A DNA stretch of 64,000 nucleotides from DATEMU01 sp964414585 (GTDB lineage: Bacteria; Planctomycetota; Phycisphaerae; UBA1845; UTPLA1): NCBI GenBank assembly GCA_964414585.1, contig CAYPXR010000066.1:26172-90171 (forward strand), written 5' to 3'. Under the pieces are notes generated by a model, which was not told the DNA's origin, did not search any database, and saw nothing but the letters and a program-made list of their open reading frames with translations. The translations under genes were made by a program, and so were the position numbers. Positions 1 through 9,125 of this stretch are shown one piece after another (position 1 is the stretch's first letter; each line of letters opens with the position of its first letter).

Positions 1-189
1 GAAGACCCTTGGCGTGCGCGCGAGAAAATGTCGCATGTGCGTCCCCACGCCGCAGCCCATGTCCAGCACCCGGCTTCCCTCGTCCGGAAGGAAACGGGGC
101 GGCAGGGGAAACGCGTGTCCCGCCTTTTCCATTTCGATGTAATGGCGTGAGAGTTCATCCCACGGAACCGGCGTCGTCAATGCGCTCAT
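1..189 (-). CDS. SAM-dependent methyltransferase, N-terminal fragment
   Basis: The gene runs off the left edge, so only the first 63 codons are present. The start is the ATG whose complement is at 187-189. Residues 42-50 read VLDMGCGVG, the glycine-rich motif I that binds S-adenosylmethionine in class I methyltransferases. The N-terminus lacks a signal peptide, so the protein is cytoplasmic. The start lies 12 bases after the stop of the upstream membrane-protein gene on the same strand, which suggests co-transcription. The acceptor cannot be told from this fragment. Surface-glycan genes next door make a sugar or lipid-carrier substrate plausible, but that is inference. Confidence 0.8.
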   Translation of the reverse strand, partial: MSALTTPVPWDELSRHYIEMEKAGHAFPLPPRFLPDEGSRVLDMGCGVGTHMRHFLARTPRVF

Positions 190-201
190 GCTCGCACGTA
201 T

Positions 202-1194
202 TTACCTGCCTGCCGCATGTTGCAGCAGCGGGTCTCTGGGCTTGACCCACGTGACCCATAGTACCACGACAAGCCCGATGCCCAAACCGACCAGGCGGGC
301 CATGAAGAAAGCAAGAAACGAAAGCTCCGACGAAACATCGATCCTGCGAAACAGAACCATCGCCGTACCCTCCAGTAGGCCAAGGCCGTTAATCGTAAGG
401 GGCACAAAGCTCACGATCCGCACAACAAAATTGACAAAAAGCACATCCAGAATCTTCGCATCCAGTCCAAAGCCCCGCAACAGGAACCAGATGCACATGC
501 CGCCCACCGCCGCCCGCAAGAAGCTGAGCATGAAATTCGCGGCGAACAACAACGGATGATGCACAAAAAAGGAGGCGCAGGCGTGACAATAGGACGCGGC
601 CCAGGAAAATCGTCGCTGAATGAGCTGGTACGACCAAGCCCTGCTTGCCGGAATGTACAACAGCAGGGCCGGCACGATCAATGACGCTCCCGCTACAATA
701 AAGATCGGCTGCCCCGTCTCCGGAAAATAGAGCAAGAGCCCGATGACGAACAAGATGACGTTTGCGGCCAGCGTAATCATTTTGTCGATCGTGGGCACGG
801 CCAATCCCTTGCTCACATCCACCCCTTTCTGCTTCAAAAGATACGTCATCGAGGCAAACTCACCGACGTACGCCGGCGTGAACATCCCTACTGATGCCGA
901 GATAAAAAAAAATTTGAGCGCCTCGCCCAGCGAAAGCGGCGAAACAGCCTTCATGACCAGCCAGTTGTTGATGCCCCCAAGCAGCAAAAACATGAATGCA
1001 AACAGCGTCGTCGGAACCAGCGAAAGCCAGTCAAAGCTGTGGAATTGATGGACAAGATCCTGGGCCGAGACCGTTCGCAGGATGAAGATCACCAGTAGCG
1101 CGGTGATGATCCCCTTGGCCGCGAGCTTTAAGCGACCCGAATCCTTCCATGACTTGCCTTTGGGGAGATTCTTTGCTATTTTTGCCCGCGTCAT
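202..1194 (-). CDS. LPG synthase/YbhN-like (UPF0104) integral membrane protein
   Basis: A polytopic membrane protein of 330 residues from the ATG at 1194. I prefer this start to the one 31 codons upstream because MTRAKIAKNLPKGK is a normal charged lead-in to the first membrane segment and the upstream extension is Cys-rich and unlike the family. About eight hydrophobic segments follow. The stretches SASVGMFTPAYVGEF and ITINGLGLLEG-like (here LTINGLGLLEGTA) match the conserved glycine/proline motifs of the lysylphosphatidylglycerol-synthase membrane domain family. In glycan loci such proteins are often annotated as flippase-like. No aminoacyl-transferase domain is present, so lipid or glycan translocation is a guess. 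It precedes the methyltransferase by 12 bases. Confidence 0.75.
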   Translation of the reverse strand: MTRAKIAKNLPKGKSWKDSGRLKLAAKGIITALLVIFILRTVSAQDLVHQFHSFDWLSLVPTTLFAFMFLLLGGINNWLVMKAVSPLSLGEALKFFFISASVGMFTPAYVGEFASMTYLLKQKGVDVSKGLAVPTIDKMITLAANVILFVIGLLLYFPETGQPIFIVAGASLIVPALLLYIPASRAWSYQLIQRRFSWAASYCHACASFFVHHPLLFAANFMLSFLRAAVGGMCIWFLLRGFGLDAKILDVLFVNFVVRIVSFVPLTINGLGLLEGTAMVLFRRIDVSSELSFLAFFMARLVGLGIGLVVVLWVTWVKPRDPLLQHAAGR

Positions 1195-1356
1195 GTTCTG
1201 GTGGCAAAGTACATGATCTGTACGCCGCTGGCAATAATCGCAGCCTCCCGGCGAAATGGGTCTCGATCCTCCGTCGTCCATTGGCATGTCTGGAAGCCAG
1301 GGAACCGCGTTTCTGAGGCAAGAACGGGGCTTTCGGCGCGTTCGAAGTGACCGTTA

Positions 1357-4206
1357 ATGATGAACTCGGGATCGAGCATGCAAGAAACCCAACTGCGTCT
1401 GGGGTGCGACCCGCGAATCCATTACGATAATACCCAACGAATTCGACGGACGCGATCCATAGTCTTCTCGCTGCTCTGTTCCCTGCCATGGTGCGCGGAG
1501 CTACTCATCAACAGATCGCCCTTCGCGATCGTCGATGCTTCCACATTCCTGCGTGCCATCCGGAACTTGCTGATCTGCACCATCCTCTGGCCGGCGGCGA
1601 TGCTGATTCTCAATGCCGTCCTGGCCCGCACCCATTGGAAAATTCTCAGGCCGGGCGCCCCACACCGCCCCCTCGCGGCCTTGCCACTGGTCGCGCTCGT
1701 GCGATGGAGCTGCGAATTCCCATCTTCTCGGTTCCAATACCTCCTGATTTCAGCAGGGCTTGTATTGCTGTTCGCCCTGATTTTTTCACGCCTCGCTCCG
1801 TTTCTTGACTCTGCCGCATGGAACCTCAACTTCATTCCAGGCCGCGTCAGAAGCCTCCTGATGGGATTCACGCTGCTTGGCCTCATCGTCATCTTTTTTG
1901 GGCCCGTCTTCTTCGAGGGCAAAGTCATCAGCCCCAACGGGTTCCTTTATATCTGGCCCCCGTTTCGCAGTTACGCCCCTCCGGGACCGGTCGATTACAA
2001 CCCCATTACCTCCGATTTCACCGATTCACTCTTTCCCCAGTACGCCGCCCTTCGCAGCGCCATTCATTCCACCGGCCGCATGCCGTGGACCAACGATGGC
2101 ACGCTCAGCGTCGAAAACTACGCCACCTTTCTCGGATCTTCATTTTATTCATTCGATTTCCTGCTGATCAATATTTTCGGCATCTCCTGGGGCGCCACCG
2201 CGGCGGTTCTCATTCGCTACCTCGTCGGCGGAATCTTCACCTTTCTTTTCATGCGTCTCCATCAGATCGACCGCACCATCGCCCTGTTGTCCGCCGTCCT
2301 TTTTATGTTTTCCGCCTTCAGTGTGGTCAATACCTTTCTGCCCTACCTCTTTAGTATTCCCCTGTTGATGTACTGCACCGAGCTGCTCCTCCAGCGCCGC
2401 CGTTTCACCTGCACGCCGCCCATGATTCTGGCCTACGTGTTGGCACTGGTTTCCGGACAGATCATCTGGAGCATCCATCTGTTTACGCTCCAGATCCTGT
2501 ATGTCTTCTTCGCGTTCGCCACCCGGAGGGAATTGTGGCCTTCGCTCGGACGACTCCTGGGAATGTTTTTCTTTTCCGGCCTCGCGTCTCTGCTATTGCT
2601 CTCCTTTCTTGTCCTGCCCTCCATTGAACACTATCAGGCGCTGGATCTGGGCTATCGCGCCGGAAACTCCGGCCACTTTCAGCCCTTCGAGTTCGCCTTC
2701 ATGTTCCTTTTCCCACTGGCCGCCGGACCGATGACGTCGATCTTTACCTGGGGCGGCAACGCCGTCGAGTACAGCTTCTACGTCGGCGCGGCGTCCGTGC
2801 TTCTATTGACCGGCGTATTGGCCCGGCCTTCAAAGACGACCGGCCTTTTTCTGGTCGCCGCCTCGTTGTGTATCTACGCGATTACCACCAATGCGTTCGG
2901 CGTGCTCTCTTGGGTACGGCGGGTTCCTTTTTACAACAGCAGCTCAAACACCCGGCTCCGATTTCTGTGGAGCTTTACCATGACGGTCGGGGCCGGTTTC
3001 GGATTGGCCGCGCTGATCGCGCTGGCAAAGACAAGGCCCTGGCGCGCCCTGGGAATCGTCCTGTCCACCGCCGCCGCGATCCTCATTCTCATCTATGATG
3101 AAAGATCCCATTTTCTATCAGGAGACACCGAAATCAAATTCTCCCGGCCGGACATTGCCGGGCATATGTACTGGCAGACCGTCTTGATTCTTGCCTTGAT
3201 TTTCACGCTCGTTCTGATCCTGATGTCACGACGAAGGACTTTTTTCATGTTGCTTCTCGTCGGCCTTTCCTTTGTCGATCTGTTTGCAAATACCGCCGAA
3301 TACGTTTCATTTCTCGATCCCGCCCTGAATTATCCTCCCATGCGTGCGACCGATTTCCTGAAGAACAGACTGGAAAAAACGGCGGGGCGCATCATGCCGC
3401 TGCAGCGCGCCTTCATCGCCCATTTCTCCATGCCCTACGACATACCGTCCATACAGCCCCGTGGCTTTTACACCCGGCGGGAAAAAATGCTGTTCCAGCT
3501 TCTCGATCCCCAGGCCCTGGCCATTCATCCAACCATGTACTTCTTCGATGAAGCGCAGACGAATTTTCAGTCGCCGCTGCTCGATCTTCTCAATGTCCGC
3601 GCCCTTATCTTTACACCCGGTGACAATGGACGCGATCTGCTCGAACGGCTGGGCGACAAATGGAAACTCGTTTACAACGATGAAGTCAGGATTTACGAAA
3701 ATCAGGGATCGCCCCAGCCCGCCTTTGCCGCGCCGTTGGGCGAAGTCGTTTCCGACGTGGACCAAACCGCCAGGCGCATGGCCGGCATCGAACCCGCCAA
3801 AACCGCCCTCTTCGAATCCGACGACGCGCTATGGCCGCGGCCCATCGCCGAAAGCCAGCGCGATGATTTCCATCAGCGCATCGTGTTGGCCTCAAGAAGT
3901 CACGACCGATACGTGTTTGATACCCAGACTTCCGCTCAAAGCTACCTGGTCTATTCGCGCTTCTACCATCCCGCCTGGAAAGCCTACGTGGACGATGTGC
4001 AAGTGCCCGTCTATCGCGCCGATCTGGCCTTGATGGGCGTGCGCCTGCCCGCCGGAGATCATGTCGTCAGATTTGAATTCCATCCCCGCTTCCTCGGCCT
4101 GGGACTTACGACCAGCGCACTGACCGCGATGATGTTGTGCGTCCTCTATGCCGCAATCCTTCTGAAGGCCAGACGCCCCAAACCGCCACCGCTCGTTACG
4201 GTCTAA
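1357..4206 (+). CDS. YfhO-family large membrane protein
   Basis: A 949-residue polytopic protein. A short N-terminal cytoplasmic stretch is followed by roughly a dozen hydrophobic segments up to about residue 640, then a soluble C-terminal region. Near the C-terminus it carries PAWKAYVDD followed by LPAGDHVVRFEF and a last membrane helix. This arrangement is typical of the YfhO family, which in Firmicutes is linked to glycosylation of teichoic or lipoteichoic acid and is GT-C like in fold. In this diderm-type context it more likely acts on a surface glycan. It is divergent from the minus-strand pair upstream. Start alternatives at codons 2 and 8 cannot be separated, as no strong ribosome-binding site is seen. 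Confidence 0.75.
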   Translation: MMNSGSSMQETQLRLGCDPRIHYDNTQRIRRTRSIVFSLLCSLPWCAELLINRSPFAIVDASTFLRAIRNLLICTILWPAAMLILNAVLARTHWKILRPGAPHRPLAALPLVALVRWSCEFPSSRFQYLLISAGLVLLFALIFSRLAPFLDSAAWNLNFIPGRVRSLLMGFTLLGLIVIFFGPVFFEGKVISPNGFLYIWPPFRSYAPPGPVDYNPITSDFTDSLFPQYAALRSAIHSTGRMPWTNDGTLSVENYATFLGSSFYSFDFLLINIFGISWGATAAVLIRYLVGGIFTFLFMRLHQIDRTIALLSAVLFMFSAFSVVNTFLPYLFSIPLLMYCTELLLQRRRFTCTPPMILAYVLALVSGQIIWSIHLFTLQILYVFFAFATRRELWPSLGRLLGMFFFSGLASLLLLSFLVLPSIEHYQALDLGYRAGNSGHFQPFEFAFMFLFPLAAGPMTSIFTWGGNAVEYSFYVGAASVLLLTGVLARPSKTTGLFLVAASLCIYAITTNAFGVLSWVRRVPFYNSSSNTRLRFLWSFTMTVGAGFGLAALIALAKTRPWRALGIVLSTAAAILILIYDERSHFLSGDTEIKFSRPDIAGHMYWQTVLILALIFTLVLILMSRRRTFFMLLLVGLSFVDLFANTAEYVSFLDPALNYPPMRATDFLKNRLEKTAGRIMPLQRAFIAHFSMPYDIPSIQPRGFYTRREKMLFQLLDPQALAIHPTMYFFDEAQTNFQSPLLDLLNVRALIFTPGDNGRDLLERLGDKWKLVYNDEVRIYENQGSPQPAFAAPLGEVVSDVDQTARRMAGIEPAKTALFESDDALWPRPIAESQRDDFHQRIVLASRSHDRYVFDTQTSAQSYLVYSRFYHPAWKAYVDDVQVPVYRADLALMGVRLPAGDHVVRFEFHPRFLGLGLTTSALTAMMLCVLYAAILLKARRPKPPPLVTV

Positions 4207-4369
4207 GGCCTGAGCCGCGATCGTTACAACGCGTTGCGCTGGGGCGCTCCCCAATACGGCTTCAAATATTCACGGCGCGCGCTGCCGTGAACTGCTCGAG
4301 GGCGTGTACCCCGATACGCCTTGACTTTACCTGACCGCAGAGATCGGCTAGCATCCGCCCCGCAGAACT

Positions 4370-5464
4370 ATGCCGGATAAAGTCACCTTCGGAATCGTCG
4401 GCTGCGGCCGCATCGCATCCAAACACCTCGACGCCATCTCCAAGGGCATCCAGGGCGCGGAGCTGCGTGCCGTTTGCGATATCAAGGCCGACCGCGCCCA
4501 GAATGCCGGCAAAAACTACAACGTGCCGTCCTACACCGATGCCCGCGAGATGTTGCGGCGTCATCCCGAAATTCAGGTCGTCAACATCCTCACGCCCAGC
4601 GGCATGCACGCCGAACATCTACTCGAATTGGCCCCGTTCAAAACGCACTTCGTGGTCGAAAAGCCCATGGCCCTCACGCTGCCTGATGCCGAAAACATGA
4701 TTCGCGTCTGCGACGAAAACGGCGCGCGCCTCTTCGTCGTGCAGCAGAACCGCTGCAACCGCGCCATTCGTGCCCTGCGGGCGGCTCTGGAAGCCGGCCG
4801 ATTCGGAAGGCTCGTGATGGGCACCGTGCGCGTACGCTGGTGCCGCACTCAGGAATACTACGATCAGGATGCCTGGCGCGGGACCTGGCGCTACGACGGC
4901 GGCGTCCTCACCAACCAGGCCAGCCATCACATCGACATGCTCACCTGGATGCTGGGTGACGTCGATTCCGTCTTCGCCTACACCGCCACCCAGCTCGTGA
5001 AAATCGAAGTCGAGGATACAGCCACCGCCGTGCTACGCTTCGCCAACGGGGCGCTCGGCGTCGTCGAAGCCACCACCGCCACGCGCCCCAAGGATCAGGA
5101 AGGTTCCATCAGCCTCCTGGGCGAGCGCGGCATCGTGGAAGTCGGCGGCTTTGCCATGAACGAGATCCGTACCTGGCAGTTTGATAAGCCGCTGCCCGAA
5201 GACGAAGCCCTCATCGCCCAGACGCTCGAACGCCCCGCCAATGTCTACGGATTCGGTCACACGGCATACCTGCACGATGTCGTTTCTTCGATACAGACCG
5301 GCAACAGAAGTCTCGTCGACGGCCTCGAGGGCATGAAGTCGCTCCGCCTGATTAACGCCATGTACGAATCGGCCGAAACCGGACAAGAAGTCAAGCTGCG
5401 CTTCCGGCCCGTCGCCGTCCGGCTGGGTAAAGCGGGCAGTGCGTCTGCCTTGGGGGTGCGATGA
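4370..5464 (+). CDS. Gfo/Idh/MocA-family NAD(P)-dependent oxidoreductase
   Basis: The 364-residue protein opens with a Rossmann motif, GIVGCGRIA at residues 8-16, and has EKPMAL with the family lysine near residues 97-102. These are the NAD(P)-binding and catalytic signatures of Gfo/Idh/MocA dehydrogenases. The stop overlaps the start of the DegT-family aminotransferase by four bases (ATGA), a sign of translational coupling. An oxidoreductase followed by a PLP aminotransferase is the usual pairing for 3-keto then amino-sugar formation, as in WlbA/WlbE or FdtA-type pathways. The likely role is therefore making a nucleotide-linked amino sugar for a surface polysaccharide, though the substrate is not shown. 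Confidence 0.9.
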   Translation: MPDKVTFGIVGCGRIASKHLDAISKGIQGAELRAVCDIKADRAQNAGKNYNVPSYTDAREMLRRHPEIQVVNILTPSGMHAEHLLELAPFKTHFVVEKPMALTLPDAENMIRVCDENGARLFVVQQNRCNRAIRALRAALEAGRFGRLVMGTVRVRWCRTQEYYDQDAWRGTWRYDGGVLTNQASHHIDMLTWMLGDVDSVFAYTATQLVKIEVEDTATAVLRFANGALGVVEATTATRPKDQEGSISLLGERGIVEVGGFAMNEIRTWQFDKPLPEDEALIAQTLERPANVYGFGHTAYLHDVVSSIQTGNRSLVDGLEGMKSLRLINAMYESAETGQEVKLRFRPVAVRLGKAGSASALGVR

Positions 5465-6573
5465 GCGCGCCGGTTCCTTTTGTCGATCTCGAACGAATCC
5501 ATTCGCAGCTCGCGCCCGCGCTGGAGGCCGCCTACCGCAGAGTCCTGGCTTCCGGTTCCTTTATCCAGGGACGAGAAGTCGACGCCTTCGAAAAGGAATG
5601 GAGCGAATTCTGCGGCGTGCCGCACACGGTCGGCTGCGCGAACGGCACGGACGCCATCATGCTGATCCTCCTGGCCCTGGGCATCGGCCCCGGCGATGAG
5701 GTCATCACGGTCTCAAATACCTTCTTCGCCACGATCGAAGCGATCGCGGCGGTGGGTGCTTCGCCCGTCATGGTGGACGTGAATCCCCACGACGGCCTGA
5801 TCGACGTCAAAGCGGCCGAAGCCGCGATCACCAGCCGCACGAAAGCGATCATCGCCGTCCATTTGTACGGTCTTCCCTGCGATCTGGCGGCATTGAAACG
5901 ACTGACCGACTCGCGAGGATTATTCCTGATTGAGGATGCCGCCCAGGCGCATGGGGCCCTGTACAAAGGCGCCCACGTCGGCGGCCTCGGCGTGGCCTCA
6001 TCCTTCAGCTTCTTTCCGGGCAAGAACCTCGGCGCGCTGGGCGATGCCGGCGCTGTCGTGACGCGCGACCAGGGCCTGGCCGACACCCTGCGCAGCCTTC
6101 GCAATCATGGCCGGGGCCCGCAGGAAAAATATTCTCATTCCGTCGTCGGTTACAACATGCGCATGGATGCCCTCCAGGCCGCTTTCCTGCGCGTCAAGCT
6201 GCCGCATCTTGCAGGATGGGTCGATGAACGACGGTCGATCGCCCACATCTACGACGAAGGCTTCCGGAACCTCCCGTCCGTCACGCCGATTCGCTCCTCC
6301 GATCAGGTTTCTCCCGCCTACCATCTCTACGTCATCCTGAACAATCAGCGTGAGGAGCTTGCCCGAATGCTCGGCCAGCGTGGAATCGGCACGGGAATGC
6401 ACTATCCCCTCGGCTGTCACGAGCAGCCGGGCTGGAAGGCCCGCCACCCGCCCGTACGCCTTCAACACACCGAGCACATTTGCAGAAGCTGCATCTCGCT
6501 TCCCATGTTTGGCGCGATGCGCGAAGAAGAGGCCCACACTGTCGTTAAATCCGTCAGGGAACTTTGCAGCTAA
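5461..6573 (+). CDS. DegT/DnrJ/EryC1/StrS sugar aminotransferase
   Basis: The 370-residue length is normal for PLP-dependent sugar aminotransferases. EDAAQAHG at residues 158-165 carries the aspartate that contacts the PLP ring nitrogen. SFFPGKNLGALGDAG places the Schiff-base lysine at K188, and the N-terminal FIQGREVDAFEKEW also fits. It should transfer an amino group from glutamate to a keto-sugar nucleotide. It is coupled by a 4-base overlap to the oxidoreductase upstream and followed after 12 bases by asnB, so the three form one operon. Confidence 0.93.
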   Translation: MSAPVPFVDLERIHSQLAPALEAAYRRVLASGSFIQGREVDAFEKEWSEFCGVPHTVGCANGTDAIMLILLALGIGPGDEVITVSNTFFATIEAIAAVGASPVMVDVNPHDGLIDVKAAEAAITSRTKAIIAVHLYGLPCDLAALKRLTDSRGLFLIEDAAQAHGALYKGAHVGGLGVASSFSFFPGKNLGALGDAGAVVTRDQGLADTLRSLRNHGRGPQEKYSHSVVGYNMRMDALQAAFLRVKLPHLAGWVDERRSIAHIYDEGFRNLPSVTPIRSSDQVSPAYHLYVILNNQREELARMLGQRGIGTGMHYPLGCHEQPGWKARHPPVRLQHTEHICRSCISLPMFGAMREEEAHTVVKSVRELCS

Positions 6574-6585
6574 CCACGCTCATTC

Positions 6586-8409
6586 ATGTGCGGAATTTCT
6601 GGTGTCGTATCATTCACAGGCTTGGGCGAGCAGGAGCATGCTGCCGTCGCGCAAATGAACCGCATCCTGGCCCATCGCGGGCCCGACGATGAGGGCGTCT
6701 GTGTCTTCCCGCACTGCATCCTGGGCCACCGTCGCCTGGCCATCATCGACCTGTCCAAGGATGGCCATCAGCCCTTTGTCTCGCCCGACGGGCGTTACCA
6801 CCTCAACTTCAACGGCGAAATTTTCAATTACATCGAACTCCGCGAAGAATTAGGTCGGCTCGGTCGCGAGTTTCGCACCAAGACCGATACCGAAGTGCTG
6901 CTCAACTCCTTTATCCACTGGGGGCCGGATTGTCTGCACCGCCTCAACGGCATGTTTGCCTTCGTGATCTACGATTCCGTCAACGGGGAAGTATTCCTGG
7001 CCCGCGATCGCTTCGGCATCAAGCCTCTGTACTACACCGAGCAGGATGGAAAGCTCTATTTCGCCTCCGAGACCAAGGCCCTGCTCAAGGCCCTCAACTT
7101 CCGCCCGACGCTCAATCGCCAGAGCGTGTTCGATCTGCTGGTCTTCAGCCGCACCGACATCTTCGATGAGACCTTCGTCACGCAAATCAAGCGACTGCCC
7201 AAGGGCCATCGCGCCTGGGTCCGACCGAGCGGCCTCGAGATGGAGCGTTGGTGGAATCCATTCTCCTTTCTCGACGCCCATCAGGGGGTTTCGCTCTCCG
7301 ACGCCGCACAAAAGCTGCGCGAACTTCTCATCTCCGCCGTCCTGCTGCGAATGCGCAGCGATGTACGCGTGGGTTCCTGCCTGAGCGGCGGTCTCGATTC
7401 CAGCATCTTGCTCGGTGTTCTGGGCCAGTCGGGCCGTCTCTCGGATTCGTACGCCACTTTCACCGCGGTTTTTCCGGGCGAGACCATCGACGAGAGCGGC
7501 TACGTCGATCACCTGATGCAGCGCTGGCATTTCGCCAATTATCGCGCCCAACCCACCTCGGACAGCGCCTTCAGGGAACTGAGGGACTTCACCTACTCGG
7601 CCGACGAACCGACGCTCAATGCCTCGTTCTACTCGCAGTACGAAGTGATGCGCCTGGCCCACGAGCATGGCGTCAAGGTCTTGCTCGATGGACAGGGCGG
7701 CGACGAGAATTTCGCCGGCTACCAGTACTTCCACGGTTTCAATCTCTACGGGCTTTTGCGAACCAGGCCCGACCGCTTTGTCGCCGAGTTGCTACGTTGC
7801 CTGTTTCGTTCGCAGCACCCCTCGGCCTATCAAACCCTCCTGTTTCAAATGTTGCCTGCCGCTGCCCGAAAGCGGGCCCTCCGACGACGCGTGCCCTATT
7901 TGCATCGCGACTTCTTCGACAGCCACGTCGAGTCCAGCAAGGTGTTCCAGGAGTTTTTCTCCGCCCGGAGCGTCAACGAAAGCATCGCCCGCCATTTCCA
8001 GTACAAACTCGAGCATCTCCTCCGCATCGAAGATCGAAACTCCATGCGCTTCTCGATCGAAGCCCGCGTGCCCTATCTGGACTATCGTCTGGTCGAATTC
8101 TGCCTGGGCCTGCCGGACCACTTCAAGACGGCCCATGGACAAACCAAGTACATCCAGAAAATTGCCGCCGGAGATTTCACCATCCCCCAAATCCTCGGCC
8201 GCCGGGATAAGATCGGATTTGGCACCCCCGGCGAAAAATGGCTCAGGCTGGAAAACTGGCAAAAATTCCTGGCCGATGGCGCGAGGAATCTGTCCGAAAA
8301 CCTCCCGGACATCTTCACTCCAGAGGTGCTCGAATATGGCAAAGGTCAGGATGCCTGGCGCATCTCCCAGCTTGATTTGTGGATGTCCATCTTTCAGGTC
8401 CGCCCCTGA
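6586..8409 (+). CDS. asnB: Asparagine synthase (glutamine-hydrolysing), AsnB type
   Basis: A 607-residue class II amidotransferase. The nucleophile Cys2 follows the start (MCGISG). GDEGVCVF-like and GHRRLAIIDL segments belong to the glutaminase half. The ATP-pyrophosphatase loop SGGLDSS lies at residues 267-273 of the synthetase half, and RDRFGIKPLYY is the usual interdomain signature. The family makes asparagine from aspartate, but copies inside glycan clusters often amidate sugar acids or unknown carboxylates. Because it is third in a sugar-modifying operon, that alternative is worth keeping. No terminator is evident in the 145 bases after it. Confidence 0.93.
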   Translation: MCGISGVVSFTGLGEQEHAAVAQMNRILAHRGPDDEGVCVFPHCILGHRRLAIIDLSKDGHQPFVSPDGRYHLNFNGEIFNYIELREELGRLGREFRTKTDTEVLLNSFIHWGPDCLHRLNGMFAFVIYDSVNGEVFLARDRFGIKPLYYTEQDGKLYFASETKALLKALNFRPTLNRQSVFDLLVFSRTDIFDETFVTQIKRLPKGHRAWVRPSGLEMERWWNPFSFLDAHQGVSLSDAAQKLRELLISAVLLRMRSDVRVGSCLSGGLDSSILLGVLGQSGRLSDSYATFTAVFPGETIDESGYVDHLMQRWHFANYRAQPTSDSAFRELRDFTYSADEPTLNASFYSQYEVMRLAHEHGVKVLLDGQGGDENFAGYQYFHGFNLYGLLRTRPDRFVAELLRCLFRSQHPSAYQTLLFQMLPAAARKRALRRRVPYLHRDFFDSHVESSKVFQEFFSARSVNESIARHFQYKLEHLLRIEDRNSMRFSIEARVPYLDYRLVEFCLGLPDHFKTAHGQTKYIQKIAAGDFTIPQILGRRDKIGFGTPGEKWLRLENWQKFLADGARNLSENLPDIFTPEVLEYGKGQDAWRISQLDLWMSIFQVRP

Positions 8410-8555
8410 TCCGCAGGCCCGGATTTCCATTCAATTTTTTGGGAGAAACTCAGGGTGTGCTGAACATGCGATTGTATTAACTGCGTGGGTGGGACATTTG
8501 TCGGGGGCGACTCAATCCGCTCCTATTCCTTCGTCTCGCAACCGAGGAAATCGAC

Positions 8556-8999
8556 TCATGCCCTGTGCATGTTTACGGCAAATGAATTGATCGGGATGGA
8601 GGAGATGCCGGGGATGGTGGAAATGCCGGTGGCGGCCGTGCCGGTCAGGGTGCCATCGGGCTGGGGCGTCACGTCGAGTGAATATTCCGTATTAACCGCC
8701 GGCAGCAGCAAGCCCGGCGGCGGTTGTGCGATGGTTTTCCAGATGATGGTGGCGCCCCGACTGGCTGGAAAAGACTGTTGAACGACCCAGTCGATGCCCC
8801 CGACGTTGACGCGAACCATTCGATCCTGGCTGATCTGCACAATCCAGGTCGACGAGCCGATCGCGCCGACCGCCGCCGGCGACGCAATCCATGTTCCATC
8901 CTGGGCGGAAGGCAGCCCGAGCAAGCCCGTCGTGCAGGCCCCCAGCCCCATGGCCGCGAGGGCGACGATCCATCGTAATACCGTTGACCGCCGCGTCAT
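8556..8999 (-). CDS. Predicted small lipoprotein, function unknown
   Basis: A 147-residue protein. The start at 8999 is chosen because its complement is preceded by a clear GGGAGGT ribosome-binding site at about 9006-9012, which the longer frame ignores. The N-terminus is MTRRSTVLRWIVALAAMGLGAC, a signal peptide ending in a lipobox-like GLGAC with the lipidated Cys near residue 22. The mature part alternates hydrophobic and polar residues (WIVQISQDRMVRVNV), as in small beta-sheet domains. I do not recognise a family. It is downstream of the YVTN propeller gene on the same strand. Confidence 0.65.
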   Translation of the reverse strand: MTRRSTVLRWIVALAAMGLGACTTGLLGLPSAQDGTWIASPAAVGAIGSSTWIVQISQDRMVRVNVGGIDWVVQQSFPASRGATIIWKTIAQPPPGLLLPAVNTEYSLDVTPQPDGTLTGTAATGISTIPGISSIPINSFAVNMHRA

Positions 9000-9125
9000 G
9001 GAAAAACCTCCCAAGCAACAATGCGATTGGCCGCTGCAACCGCCCCTATAGGATCGTCGGCAAAATCATCGCTCGGCGGTTAACGATCCCGTCCGTTCGT
9101 CTGTGACGGGCCAAACGCCCACGGG

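Noticed and set aside
6850..7734. A 294-codon minus-strand frame inside asnB.
   Set aside because: Composition and position show it to be antisense shadow; asnB is unambiguous.
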